From Quercus robur (taxonomy: Eukaryota > Streptophyta > Magnoliopsida > Fagales > Fagaceae), in the NCBI RefSeq assembly GCF_932294415.1, contig NC_065536.1, forward strand, positions 58,579,854 to 58,643,853: a DNA stretch of 64,000 nucleotides. Direction: 5' to 3'. This document shows, piece by piece, positions 34,984 to 46,273 of the stretch; position 1 is the first letter of the stretch; each line of letters opens with the position of its first letter. Below the pieces are notes generated by a model, which worked only from the letters and a program-made list of their open reading frames with translations, made no database searches and was not told the DNA's origin. The translations under genes and the position numbers were made by a program.

Positions 34984-36986
34984 CTAGGATGAATGCAACA
35001 AAATCTCTTTGTACACAATATTCTTTGTGTGAACTCCTTCCTCCCTAGGTATTGTTCCTTTTTGAACTAATAGTTTCGTGGTAGATTGAGATACCCCTCT
35101 TGACAGGGCCACATACAATTGGCCATGGCTAAAAACATGATCAGGAAGATATATGCCAACGTTGGGAATTGTTTGACCTTGTGCTTTGTTAATTGTAAGT
35201 GCAAAACTCAAGCGTATTGGAAATTGACGCCTTATCATCACAAATGGGAGATGCACATTTTCTGTAGTTTTCAAAGGGATTCTTGGTAGAAACACACGTG
35301 TTCCAGCATATTGTCCAGTCAAAATTTCTGCATCAATTACATTATTAAAACACCCATGACATAGTAATCTTGTACCGTTACATAACCCCACTTTTGGATC
35401 TATATTTCGCAATAGCATTATTGGAGCACCTTTTTTCAGCCTTAGGATATGTGGTGGTAAACCTCCTGGAGATATAGAATTTAAGAAATCTTGTTGATAT
35501 AAATGTTGTGTATCATCTTCAACTTCATCAAACGAATATAACTTTTGTTCTTCTCCTGGAAATTGTGTGATTATCTTCTCATTAAGTTTATCCACATCCT
35601 CATTAATTGGTGTTAACAATGCCCTATCAACCATGTATCTTGCATTGTAGGCATGATTTTACAAATCTGGAAAAACTTGTTCAATTAGTTGAGCAATTGA
35701 ATGATCACCCTCCCATGGTATTGCCATAGAAGACGGAACTTTAATCAGATCGTCTGTTGCAAATGGTTCAATTCCATCACCAATGCGTCTTATGTACTCT
35801 GAAAACTGTTGATCGTTAATAGATCTCATGTTTTGAGTTAAATGTAAGATCTTGATATATCTCCATAATGGGGAGTTGACTATACATGCATCTATCAACT
35901 CTGCCTTTGTGCCTTTGGGAATAACAGGAAGTACTTGACGAAAATCTCCTCCCAGTATTAGCACCTTTCCACCAAAAGGTGAATTAATTTCCATAAGATC
36001 TTGCAATGTTCTATCTAATGCTTCAAGTGCACGTCGATTCACCATAGGAGCTTCATCCCAAATAAGCACTACCGCACGTCTAATGAGTTCAGCCAAATCA
36101 GATTGTTTACTTATAGAGCAAGTTGATGACGCTTCAGGAATTAAAGGTATTTTAAATCTTGAACGTGCTGTTCTTCCACCAGGTAGTAATGTTGCTGTGG
36201 CAATTGCGATATGACTACACTTCTTAAAGATGCTAGTAATGCGCGATACAAAAACGTTTTTCCAGTTCCTCCTGGACCATCCACAAAGAATGCCATTGTT
36301 TGTTTACGTTGAATGACTTCCATTATTGTGTTATAAGAAAATTTTTGATCGTTATTCAATTTGTCCACTAATGTCAATTCTTCGTCATCCATAGGAATGG
36401 TAAGCTCATCTTGTATGATTCTAGGCATGGATGAACTTTCATCAGATGTTGCAGTTATTGTCGGCAAATCAAATTCTGTGATACGTCTGCCATGTTGCAA
36501 TAGTAATAGTTTTAAATCATTTAGAAGCCTATTTGTACGAACTACATCCGTTGTGATAGATGATGATGGATAATCGTCAACCATATGCAGGTAGAACTCA
36601 TTCCATAAATCTCGTACTCCAGTTGGATCACAGAATACCAATATAGTTGCAAACAATCTTCTCAAAGCTAATGGCATTCTAATGTTTGCCGCCTCAAGCA
36701 TACATTGTCGTATGCTATTATCATTCTCTAATAAACCCCTCTGTTCAGTTGCTTGCTTAAAAGTTGGGTAGGTTATCCCATTCACAGTCAACAAATCTTG
36801 AAATCCTGTTGGACCTTTCACATGGTTCAAAATGACACGGAATGTCCTTGAGATCCAGTGCAATATAATAACAGTAGAAAAGTTCGTTGTCAAGGGTGAA
36901 TCAAGCAGACTTATGCACATACATAATAAAACTTCTACCAGGAGAAAGGTGAGAAGCAATATTACTCTGGAGTTCCAAAAGGGCAT
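34984..36986 (-). pseudogene. Helitron Pif1-like helicase, degenerate
   Basis: The minus strand encodes the helicase half of a plant RepHel protein: NHVKGPTGFQDL at the start, DGPGGTGKTFLYRALL (Walker A, about 36255-36300), then after a frame change LIWDEAPMVNRRALEALDR (Walker B), GGDFRQVLPVIPKGTKAELI, LTQNMRS, then LKKGAPIMLLRNIDPKVGLC, LSFALTINKAQGQTI and VFSHGQLYVALSRG. Lesions: a frameshift with loss of a few residues near 36180, and an in-frame TAA at 35661-35659 in place of a sense codon. The Rep (HUH) nuclease half is not found upstream; sequence above 36890 no longer resembles it. Matching 3' ends of the CTAG type lie to the left at 34020 and 33560. Confidence 0.85.
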
Positions 36987-37278
36987 GTATCGTGATTGGC
37001 ATTAGAATATTGCAGGTTTAGGCATATGAAAACGTCAAAGCAGTCCCTGCAGGGATCACAATTTACAGTTATTTTATAACAACTTTAACAACACACCCTA
37101 CATCTCATTCTCATTAAAATAATATTTATTTTATGCGCATAAAAAAATTAAAAAAATTAAAAAAAAAAAAAAACCATGTTATTGTACTTTTTGGTGGCAG
37201 TAGAGAGAAAATATATATATATATATATATATTTTACATGTTCATTGCAGCAAGATGCAAAAAATTTAGCAATATGCT

Positions 37279-37560
37279 TCACCAGATGTGGGATTCTATT
37301 TGTGGATTTGGTGTTACAATAATAGCTAAAATGGATTAAAGGCATTTTGCATCACCGGATGTTGATGATCTTAGGGGCTTCTTATGCATAGCTTCTGAGT
37401 TTGTCCCTTTATCACCTGTCAACCAGATGTGGGAATCTATTTGTGGATTTGTTGTTACAATAAAAGCTAAAATGGATTAAACGCATTTTGCATCACCAGA
37501 TGCTGATGATCTTAGGGGCTTCATATGCATAGCTTCTGAATTTTGTCACTTTACCAATTC
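37279..37560. repeat. Tandem duplication, unit about 145 bp
   Basis: ccagatgtggga-tctatttgtgg starts units at 37279 and 37424. Both contain gctaaaatggattaaa, a catcaccrgatg segment and ttaggggcttc. A (TA)n tract lies just before, at 37211-37233. Confidence 0.85.
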
Positions 37561-37616
37561 TCAACAATAAAGTGACATTAATTCAACTATGGAATTTATT
37601 TTGTTTGTATGTAGGT

Positions 37617-38777
37617 CTATGTTTTAAAAACCGGACCGAACCGGCCGGTTCAACCGGTTCAACCGGGAACCGGACCTTAATCCGGTCCGGTTACTAGTTA
37701 AAACCGAAAATAAAAGAAAAACCGGATGAACAGTGAAAACCGCCGGTTCAACCGGTATAACCGGAAACCGGTGCAGTTAAACCGGTTTTAGCATTTCTAC
37801 CTAAATACTTCAGCTGTTAACCCAAAAAAAAAAATTAAAAAATTAAAAAGAGAGATGTTATTTCAGATTTAAGAAGAGAGATTTTGATTTTAAAAATGCT
37901 CTTTCAAGTATGAAGTGTTGAAGCCTAAGACACTTACAGTAAACCAAAAATATCATATTTACGTTACTTACCTTTTCTCAAAAGAAAATAAAAAAAAAAA
38001 TCAGATTTATTATATTATGTTGAGAAAGAATCAAAGAAGCCCAAAGATAAGCAGATTTGTAATGATCTGGCTGCTTCAGTTGAGGCTTATTTTTTGCTGC
38101 TCTTGCATCTTGCTTGTCTGCTTCAGCTGAAGCTTATTTTGGCTTATTTTTTGCTGCTCTTGCCTTGCGTCTTTCCTGTCTGCTTCAGCTGAGGCTTATT
38201 TTTTGCTGCTCTTGCATCTTGCACTGCACTTATTCACGCCAGAGAGAGAGAGAGAGTATTGAAGAAAGAGATGAAAAGCAAAAAGCAAAAAGTGAGGTGG
38301 GTACTATTGTTGTTTGTTGGACCAAAACGTGTGGAAGTAATTTCAAAATGTGTGGTTGTTGGGAATCTTGGGATACGTAGAATCAAGAATGTGTGGAGGG
38401 GAAAAAATATCAAATGGGCAATGATATTGTTACTCATGGTGCACTTATTTTTTGTTATTTGAAAGGTTAAAAAATAACTAAAATATTTTATAGTAGACTT
38501 GTAGGCTATGAATGTTTGTATATGTTTTTTTTTTTTTTTTGGTTGAATTGTGTTCAATGGTGTTTAAAAGTTGATAAGCCAAAGTTTAATGTTTTACTAT
38601 TGTTTAACTTTTCAGTTAAAATGATTAGTTATAAAATTATTTATTTATTTTTATAATTATTAATTAAATTATTTATGACGTCACCGGTTCGACCATCGGT
38701 CGGACCCCGGTCCGACCAGAAAACCGTTAATCAGTCTCTTTTCCGGTTCTTTCATCGTACCGGTTTTTAAAACCATG
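37617..38777. mobile_element. Non-autonomous hAT element, 1,161 bp
   Basis: Ends CTATGTTTTAAAAACCGG and CCGGTTTTTAAAACCATG are inverted repeats (14 bp perfect inside). The 8-bp ATGTAGGT is duplicated at 37609-37616 and 38778-38785. Both subterminal regions are packed with ACCGG/CCGGT motifs (for example 37631-37790 and 38683-38765), typical of transposase-binding subterminal repeats in hAT elements. No transposase is encoded. Confidence 0.88.
38071..38222. repeat. Three-unit minisatellite inside the hAT element
   Basis: Units beginning ctgcttcagytgargcttat start at 38071, 38118 and 38180 and contain ttttttgctgctcttgc. The second unit has an internal partial repeat. Confidence 0.85.
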
Positions 38778-38785
38778 ATGTAGGT

Positions 38786-38860
38786 AGGATAGCATTCAAA
38801 CACAAATTCCTTAGTAAAGGGTCAAAGATTTTACCAGTTGAGCTAACTGAAACCTATTTG
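38786..38860 (-). mobile_element. Probable tRNA-derived SINE head, interrupted by the hAT element
   Basis: On the minus strand TAGCTCAACTG fits the Pol III A box (TRGYNNARNNG), and gtgtttgaatgct about 45 bases on resembles a B box. The hAT element at 37617-38777 sits directly downstream in SINE orientation. The sequence beyond it (about 37560-37608) could be the rest of the SINE body. Inference from box motifs only. Confidence 0.4.
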
Positions 38861-39861
38861 ATTAAGGATTACTATCTCTTATTGCTTGAAACCCCATACA
38901 TTGGTTTATCAACATATAGAGAAGCTACTATGATGGCATCTTAACAAAATAACTGTCATATTCCAATAGTTTTTCCAATTATATTCAAACACATGACTAT
39001 ATTAAATCTAGTTGTTATTAAAAAAGAAAACATTGTTTGTCAATTTTTTAAAATACAATGTCGATTAATTGAACTAGTAAGTTACCCATACAATGCATGG
39101 ATAATGTTGTACATATATTAAAGCATCCACATTAGTGAAGCTAAAAGTTTTAGCATTTAACAACTCAAAAAACTATTTTATCTATTTTAATATAATTTCA
39201 CAACACACCTTGCATCAAATGGTCTAATTTTTATCATCAATCAAACACTATTCATTTATATATATAGATATATATATATACCACTTTAGTACAGTAAATT
39301 GCTAATCTTGACAGTTCAAGATAGCAAGAAGGCAAAATATTTTGTCTTTTGACTACACCAATGTTGGCACTTAAATTGGAGTGTGAGGTGATAAAAAAGC
39401 TAACCACTACCAATGGTGATGCTCTAAAGAAAAAGTAAACTAATTTAATAATTAGAGTAAAGAAGCATATAAATTTTGAGATATTAAAAATTAAATTAGT
39501 AGCAAGTAGCCAAACCACGTAGAAATTAAATTGAGTTAAAAATTAAAAATAGAGAGACAAACCACGTAGAAAGGACAACAAATATTAATTTTTCTCCAAT
39601 ATTCCTCCATAAGCTTTTTTTTTTTTTTTTTTTCGCTTTTGTTTTTAATACTAAGACGGTGGGTATGCTATAAGTCATGAAGAAAAGAGAAATGTATGGT
39701 GTAAGTTCAGGCAATTATTGAGAGATTCATGAGATAATAGTAAAAATAAGTAAATGTGATATTTTGAGTAACAATAAAAAAACTCAACAAAAAGAGGTAA
39801 ATAAAAAATAAAAAAATAAATTCAAAATTAGAGCGCCACATGGCAGGACATCATGCACTCT

Positions 39862-39897
<36 letters not shown>

Positions 39898-40264
39898 ATA
39901 TTGATTGGATACCCAATATTCCTAACTTTTGCCCCCAAAAAAAGGCACGAATGAGGAGGAAAGCGTCAAATTGTAGATGTAAGGAGTTCAAAAAAATGAT
40001 GAAGTGCAAGAGCATTTTCCATAGAGTTCAAAAAATTGAGCACCATTCACATAAGCTAGCATTTAGGTAAGGAATTATCCATTCATTAAAAAAAGAAGGA
40101 AAAAGCTTTTGAGAAATGGACCTATTGACAATTTGACATAATGCAAAAAAGTAAAAAGCACATTGAATACCTTCATGGTGAACCCTATAATCTATCAGAC
40201 CATGGCAAAGCCACAGTGAGAGAGGATGTCCCAGTGGACCACTGCCAGATCTTAGAAACAGAAA
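38861..40264. other. Non-coding stretch
   Basis: Contains (TA)n at 39257-39281 and 39869-39894 and poly(T) at 39617-39633. No gene recognised. Confidence 0.45.
39074..39100 (-). mobile_element. Helitron 3' terminus (minus strand)
   Basis: The minus strand reads a short hairpin CCAT-gcattgt-ATGG, then gtaactta, then CTAG|T (39077-39074). A possible 5' A|TCTATATATA lies at 39268, which would make a very short element. Only the 3' end is reasonably supported. Confidence 0.4.
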
Positions 40265-41170
40265 AACTATACCTTTACTTCCAGTGTTAATCTTCTTCCC
40301 CTCACCATCCCCAATCCCATGAATTGTGGATATCCCATTTTGTCCCTCTCCCTTTCACAACTCTCATACTACCACCCACTCTACTGGGACAGAGCAACTG
40401 GCAGCTCTGAATCAGCAACCACATATTGATATGATCTCAATGAGTAACATCTTGCATCCAAACTGCTACTGCTGGTCTCTCCCACTCCTCTCTCTACTAC
40501 AGCTCCTACTCCATCATTTGAGCTTCTAAATTTGCCAATTCCCACAGAAAATACACTCTTTTCACTAATAATGGCATTTTCTGCAGGCTTTTGACCAGAA
40601 AGAAACCCACTTGCCCCATTGCTTGAAAACCCATCTTCTTCCCTTGGGTCCTCAAAACAAAAAACTGGGTTTTCAACGGAAAGCCCAACAACCCAGGTGT
40701 GTAAAGGTTCCCTCTACAAAGAGTGCAAGTTGAATTAGATAGTAACCATGTGCCTATACAATCAATATGAAAAGCATGGCTAAACATTGGAAGCAACCTC
40801 AACTTGTCTTGTTCTGAAAACTCACAAAGACAAACTGCACAATCAAATGGCTCTTTCAGACCGATTATCTCCTTATAGAGGAAAACTGGGAGAGCATCTA
40901 CAAAAGCTTGATCTAGGTCAGAATCAAGAAAGTTGAAAGGGTTGTTGCAATTGTCTCTTAAAAGCATCAGACTCAGAAATCTCTGGGTGTCTGTTTGATT
41001 CACTTATTGATGATGAAGATCTATGTTTTGTGAGAAATCTAATAAGCAAGTGAAGTAGATCAGATATAAAAAAGATGACAGCTAGAATAACTATGATAAA
41101 AAGAATTGCTGGGCTTATTTTACTTCCAGATGATGACGATGGGCTCGGTTGTTTCTGGTAATCAATGAAG
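40265..41170 (-). pseudogene. ATL-type RING-H2 E3 ubiquitin ligase pseudogene (ATL13/ATL46-like)
   Basis: Minus-strand pieces follow the ATL layout. A membrane segment (SPAILFIIVILAVIFF, about 41070-41130) is followed by RFLTKHRSSSSISESNRHP. Next comes DLDQAFVDALPVFLYKEI with the ATL-specific LPVF-type motif. The RING-H2 runs DCAVCLCEFSEQDKLRLLP, then SHAFHIDCIGTWLLSNSTC and LCRG. A long C-terminal tail resembles FSSNGASGFLSGQK and SVFSVGIGKFRSSNDGVG. The pieces lie in different frames: an extra T in a T7 run in the membrane segment, a shift before DSDLDQAF, another just after LCRG, and a premature TAG in the tail. The ring keeps its Cys/His ligands except that the family Pro in TCPLC is Thr. 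Probably a dead gene, given four or more breaks. Confidence 0.8.
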
Positions 41171-41614
41171 GAGAAGAAGAAGGTGAAAGTAGATGAGAGA
41201 GAGGAGGGCTGGTGAGAAAACCATTTCTCAGTCTGACTTGAGATTGAACCAAAGACATTTTAGGATATTGGCATACTAAATTCACCACCACTTTTCTCAG
41301 CTGAATTGCAACAAACACTCAGTTATCAATGTGTCAAGCGTAACCTCAAGACACAATTTTTCCTTGCTACCTTTGACAACAAAGAATCAAACCCCAACTC
41401 ATGTAATGTGGCAAACAAGCAAATAGTCACTTGTATTTCTTGCACTCACAAGAAACCCAAATACAGTTTAATCAAATAATATGCAGAAAGAATCTAATTT
41501 TATTTTGACTCAGATTCGTAAACCAAACTAGTTAAAAGGACAATGTTTTATTGTTACCAGAAACTCCAGTTCTTATCTTTTGCATTGACAAGAAAGAATA
41601 TCAAAAAAGGAACA

Positions 41615-41690
41615 GCTTTTCATAGACAGTAGCCATGTTTTGTAAAGGTTTCCTCTATAAAGGGGGCAAGTATAATTAGACAGTTTAATT
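41615..41690 (-). pseudogene. Second RING-H2 fragment
   Basis: The minus strand reads NYTCPLYRGNLYKTWLLS, a diverged copy of the end of the neighbouring RING (NSTCTLCRGNLYTPGLLG) with the last ring Cys changed to Tyr. Looks like a leftover of a tandem or partial duplication of the ATL gene. Confidence 0.55.
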
Positions 41691-41711
41691 TAGAACCTCA
41701 GTCACTCTTCC

Positions 41712-43676
41712 TTACTTTTTCTCTGTAAATCCCCAAAAATACGAGTTGTCAAAGCCTCTGCCTATCCCACCATGGGACTCTTCAATTTCTTCTTTTTGGT
41801 CCCCCTTCTTGTCCATATCTTCTGCCATCTTCACAACAAGTGAACAAAATTTTTCAAGGCGAGGCACATCCTTAACAATGGAACCTCATAGCTACAAATA
41901 CAAAAAGAAAAACAGGGGGGAAATTTAAAAACAGTAATTTTTTACAGTTAACTTATTTACTACTAAAAAAAAATTAAAAGCTACTTAAAATAGGAATTAG
42001 GCAATATTATCCAAAATATATCCTTTTCATCTTCAAGACCCTTTACGGGCCTAAGACATTAAATTTTCTGAGAGTTGGAAGTTCATCAAACAAATACTTC
42101 TTGCGCTGCATAAAAAATAAAAAACAAAAAACAAAACAGTTTCACAAGGTAAACAAATTAATTGGGAAAAGGAAAAAAGACACAAAATAACAACAAATAG
42201 CAATATAGAGGAAAACAACAAATAACCTACCTCAGCAGATGGATAAGTCACATCATACTTTGTTAATAAGACAAGCTTGCCCTAAATAAAATAAATAAAT
42301 AAATAAACAATAATAACAAAACCATAATAAAAACACATAATTTTAAAATTAACAACAAAAAAACCCACATCCACGCAGTCAATGGTGTGTTCGGATGCTT
42401 GGCAAAGAGCTTTCATTCTTTCTACCTTCTCCTCTAGGTATTTAAATAGACGTGTACCCGATTTTTGTAGAAGAAATTAAATATATACATACAACTACCA
42501 ACTTGAAAACAAACTACTAATGCAACTCAAATAAGAAGAAATTAATTATATACATACTTCTATCTCATCTACCCGTTTGGACCAATGTTATTAATTCCAT
42601 TTCGGAATCTGTTTCAGTTTGTTTAGTGGAATGAAATATTTCAATACCAGATTATTTCGGCGTACCGTTTCAAGCTGTTTCAAAATTCCACACACACACA
42701 CATATATATATATCAAATCAATTCAATCTCGAACAATACTTGTGCCACTTTATGTGGCACAAGAATAGCCCATTTAATCTCAGCAAAGAAAAAAAAAAAG
42801 ATACCAATTCAAAAAAGGGAAATATAGATATAAAATAATGGAGTTAATTTAATTATATAAAATAATGATTTTAATTTTCAGTTTTTCCTATGCATTCATT
42901 TTCTCTAAACCGATCCCACCACTGCCATATCTTCATATCTTTTGATTCATTTTTTAACTTCTCTCTCTTCTATGTCACATGTGTCTTTGGTCTGCTCTTC
43001 CCCCATTTTCATCTCTCTTGAAGTCCCATCTATCACCGATCCCAATATTCCCACATTCCAAACCTCATCACAACCGTATATTCAAAATGTCTTTTAAGTT
43101 CTCTCTGTACTCTTCTATTCAAAAGTTCTTACTCACTTAACCTTCTGTCTCTCTTAAGTCTTATCTCCTCCCTCTCTCAGCATTTTCATCTCTAAGGATT
43201 TCTCTTCGGGTCTATTGCTCTATAAATTTGTTGACACTAATCTCATCTTTTAATTTTTGTTCTCATCTTCATCATCATCTTCATCTTCATTTTCTTTTTC
43301 TTTTCATTTTTCACTGAGGCAGTGAGGTTCATCTTGAATATCGGCTGGATTTCACCAAAACGAACTAGAATGACCGAAACACACCGAAATAGGTTGGAAT
43401 TTTATCTAAGGTGGAACAAGGGGGTGTGTCATTTCGATTTGCATAGTGGTACGAAATTTTTCAGCCATTCCGGCCGAAACGAAACGAAATTAATAACATT
43501 GGTTTGGACTGACTTCTTAAATCAACCTAGATGACACGAAATTATGGTTAAGAACATTATGCAAATACCATAGGTTCTTAACATTACACAAGTAAAAACA
43601 AAAAGACCACAGTATTATGAGGAAGAAAACTTACCATAGAATAGAACCCTGGAAACATCTGGAACAGCTCAATAAG
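41712..43676 (-). CDS. Unrecognised spliced gene, 3' exons (possibly broken)
   Basis: Likely minus-strand exons with GT/AG borders are 43676-43635 (LIELFQMFPGFYSM), about 42460-42369 (TRLFKYLEEKVERMKALCQA...), 42281-42231 (GKLVLLTKYDVTYPSAE, phase 0), 42105 to about 42058 (RKKYLFDELPTLRKFN), and 41884-41712 (SIVKDVPRLEKFCSLVVKMA..., ending FTEKK and stop). The pieces are charged and helix-rich and read like parts of one protein, but I do not recognise the family. The donor after RKFN is weak, so the last join is uncertain. A hAT element fills the first intron, and the first exon lies inside the left arm of the large inverted repeat, with a diverged copy at about 45770-45825. 5' exons were not found. 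Confidence 0.4.
42583..43501. mobile_element. Non-autonomous hAT element, 919 bp, intronic
   Basis: Ends CAATGTTATTAATTCC and GAAATTAATAACATTG are inverted repeats. The 8-bp GTTTGGAC is duplicated at 42575-42582 and 43502-43509. The subterminal regions contain repeated CGAAA/TTTCG motifs. No transposase is encoded. It sits between two putative exons of the unrecognised minus-strand gene. Confidence 0.85.
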
Positions 43677-44727
43677 CTGAAAACTGAAACATTTATAATT
43701 AAAAAATGATAATATCAATATACAGTTATTTATTATGTTGAGAATGACTCTACTCTTTTGATGTTGAATACGCTAGTTTTTTTCTATTATATGGCATCAA
43801 CGCTGTCAAAATGAAAATATGTTAAAAACAAGAAATTTTAAATTTTCATTTAACATAACACTATTGTAAAAATGTGGCACACCTTCCAATTCATACCACA
43901 AGGATGATAATTCCTCATCCCAAAATTATAGTGCAAACGAACCAATTACTTTGTCAATTATGGCCTAACTTATATCTGCAATATATATATATATATATAT
44001 ATCCATCAATAAATAATTTTTTTTTAAATAGAAAACATATAAACTTATGGTTCATCCACCCGTTAATGGCTCTTGCATTGGAGCAGGGGTCATCAAGTAA
44101 CATTGGCCAACTTACAATGTCAACAATGTTGTTATATCCAAATTTGAACTTAACCATTCTCCTACCATAGTCCTCTAATATAGTGACAATCAAACCCGCT
44201 AGAAAACCGTTTTCATAACCCCACACTTCTTCCCTTCTTGTTGTTTTAAATGCAGTCCCTGTGCTATGATTAAGTCTCTAGCCTTTAACGTTCACATGCA
44301 TATTGTGTAAGGCTATGTGCAATTCCATTGAGTTCCCCATTTATGCATATAACCTTTAAATTGAAAGAAATAACAAACTTTCTCTTGAACTCTTTTAGAT
44401 TATCATCATTGCAACCAGCTTCACCAATTAAAAATTTAACAACAATTTCAACATCACTCTCAATTCTGAGGTTCATATTAGGTGGGTTATTCCTAATTAA
44501 ACGTTTGGCCTAGGCAACAATGGCCTCACCTTCCAACAAAGAAGTTTTCTGAGCAAAATTTATTTCATTTTCTTGGCAAAACACAGCACTAACAGGAAAT
44601 TGGTTATGTTCCCTAAGGAAAAAACCTGTTCCGAGAAAAGATGTAGGTGTGCGCTTTCTTATTGCCGCATCAACAAGCAAGTTAAAATCTATTGTAAAGT
44701 CAGGTCCCTAACTCTCCTCCAAATAAA
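43599..44727 (-). repeat. Left arm of a 1.1-kb inverted repeat
   Basis: Reverse complement of 44758-45863 over essentially its whole length, with point differences and small indels. It includes a (TA)n tract at 43981-44003, a truncated RNase H-like reading frame on the minus strand (44476-44285, NLRIESDVEIVVKF...NGIAHSLTQYACER) and, at its outer end, an exon of the unrecognised gene. The spacer between arms is about 30 bp. Confidence 0.9.
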
Positions 44728-44757
44728 CTGGATTACCTACGCAATGAGTTTCCCATG

Positions 44758-45863
44758 TTATTTGGAGGAGGTACTTATAGAACCAGACTTTACAATAGCT
44801 TTTAACTTGTCTCTTGATGCGGCAATGAGAAGGAGCACACCTACGTCTTTTCTCAAAACAGGTTTTATCCTTAGGAACCAGAACCAATTTCCTGTTAGTG
44901 CTGAGTTTTGCCAAGAAAATGCAATAAATTTTGCTAAGAAAACTTCTTTGTTGGAAGGTGAGGCCATTGTTGCCTGGGATGAACGTCTATTTAGGAATAA
45001 CCTACCTAATATGAACCTCAGAATTGAGAGTAATGCCGAAAGTGTTGTTAAATTTTTAAGTGGTGAAGCTGATTGCAACGATGTTAATCTAATAGAATTC
45101 AACAGAAAATTTGTTGTTCTTTACAATTTAAAGGTTATATGGATAAATAGCAAACTCAACGGAATAGCACATAGCCTTGCACAATACGCATGTGAGCGTC
45201 AAAGACTAAAGAGTATTAATCATAGCACAAGGACTACATTTAAAACAAACAACTAGAAGGGAAGAAGTGTGGGATTATGAAAACGGTTTTCCAACGGGTT
45301 TGATTGCCACTATATTAGAGGACTATGGGAGGAGAATGGTTAAGGTCAAATTTGGATGTGACAATATTGTTGACACTGTAAGTTGGCCAATGTTACTTGA
45401 TGGCCCCTACTCCATGCAAGAACCGTTAACAATTGGATAAACCGTAACTTTATATGTTTGCTATTTAAAAAAATATATTTATTTATTTATTGGTCATAAT
45501 TAACATAGTAATTGGTTCGTTTGCACTACAATTTTGGGATGAGGAATTATTAGGCTTGTGGTATAAATTGGAAGGTGTGCCACATTTTTATTATGCTAAA
45601 TGAAAATTTAAAATTAGTTGTTTTTAACACATTTTCATTTTGACAGTGTTGATACCATATAATAGAAAAAATTCAACGTCAAAAGAGTTGTGAGTCATTC
45701 TCAACATAATAAATTAATACATAATAAATAATTGTATATTGATATATTTTTTTTATCATAGATGTTTCAGTTTTCAGCTGATAGCTTATTGAGCTGTTCC
45801 AGATATTTTCAGGGTTCTATTCTATGGTAAGTTTTCTTCCTCATAATACTGTGGTCTTTTTGT
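44758..45863 (+). repeat. Right arm of the 1.1-kb inverted repeat
   Basis: Mirrors the left arm from ttatttggaggag at the inner end to gtggtctttttgtt at the outer end. It carries the longer RNase H-like reading frame and a diverged copy of the exon ending in ggttctattctatg plus gtaag (about 45770-45830, with an extra six-base ctgata-type insertion). Confidence 0.9.
44770..45256 (+). pseudogene. RNase H-like (RVT_3) domain remnant
   Basis: The open frame reads PDFTIAFNLSLDAAMRR, then GFILRNQNQFPV, SLLEGEAIVAWDERL, MNLRIESNAESVVKFL and LNGIAHSLAQYACER. This is the order of plant RNase H-type domains found at the end of LINEs and in related host genes. The first acidic position (LDAA) and the Glu in EGEA remain. 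The next acidic site reads ESNA (family usually has Asp), so catalysis is unlikely; the left-arm copy keeps Asp there (ESDV). The frame extends upstream across the spacer to 44573 only because the palindrome happens to be open. Origin from a retroelement or host gene cannot be decided. Confidence 0.6.
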
Positions 45864-45879
45864 TAATTTAATATATAAA

Positions 45880-46037
45880 AAGTCATACCAATTGCACAAA
45901 GCTCACTTTTATAGGGTCTAGGAGAGGTCATGGTAAACAGTCTTATCATCAAGAGATTGATTCCCAAACTTAAACCTATGACCTATTACTTGCTTTTGGT
46001 TGAAGGCACTTGCCATTACACCAAGGCTTGACCTCTC
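45880..46037 (-). mobile_element. tRNA-derived SINE
   Basis: Minus strand: gtcaagccTTGGTGTAATGGCAAG holds a perfect A box (TGGTGTAATGG). About 45 bases on, cataGGTTTAAGTTTGG resembles a B box with a C-to-T change. A 3' region ending in a T-rich stretch follows. Target duplication not established. Confidence 0.55.
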
Positions 46038-46273
46038 TCCTAATTAATAGAACCGTAAAAAAAAATTCTCTATTTTATCAATAAAAAAAAGGGAGAAGAC
46101 AAGAATTCTCTATTTTATTAATTAAAAAAAAGGAGAAGACAAGAACCAATGATTTTAGGAGAGGGAAGAAGAGACTTTGTGATGCAGCCATGGAAAAATG
46201 TTCAATTCACTGCCTTTGGACTATGGGGAAATTATTGAATGCTAATATTAAGAATTCAGATATAAGCCGCTTC

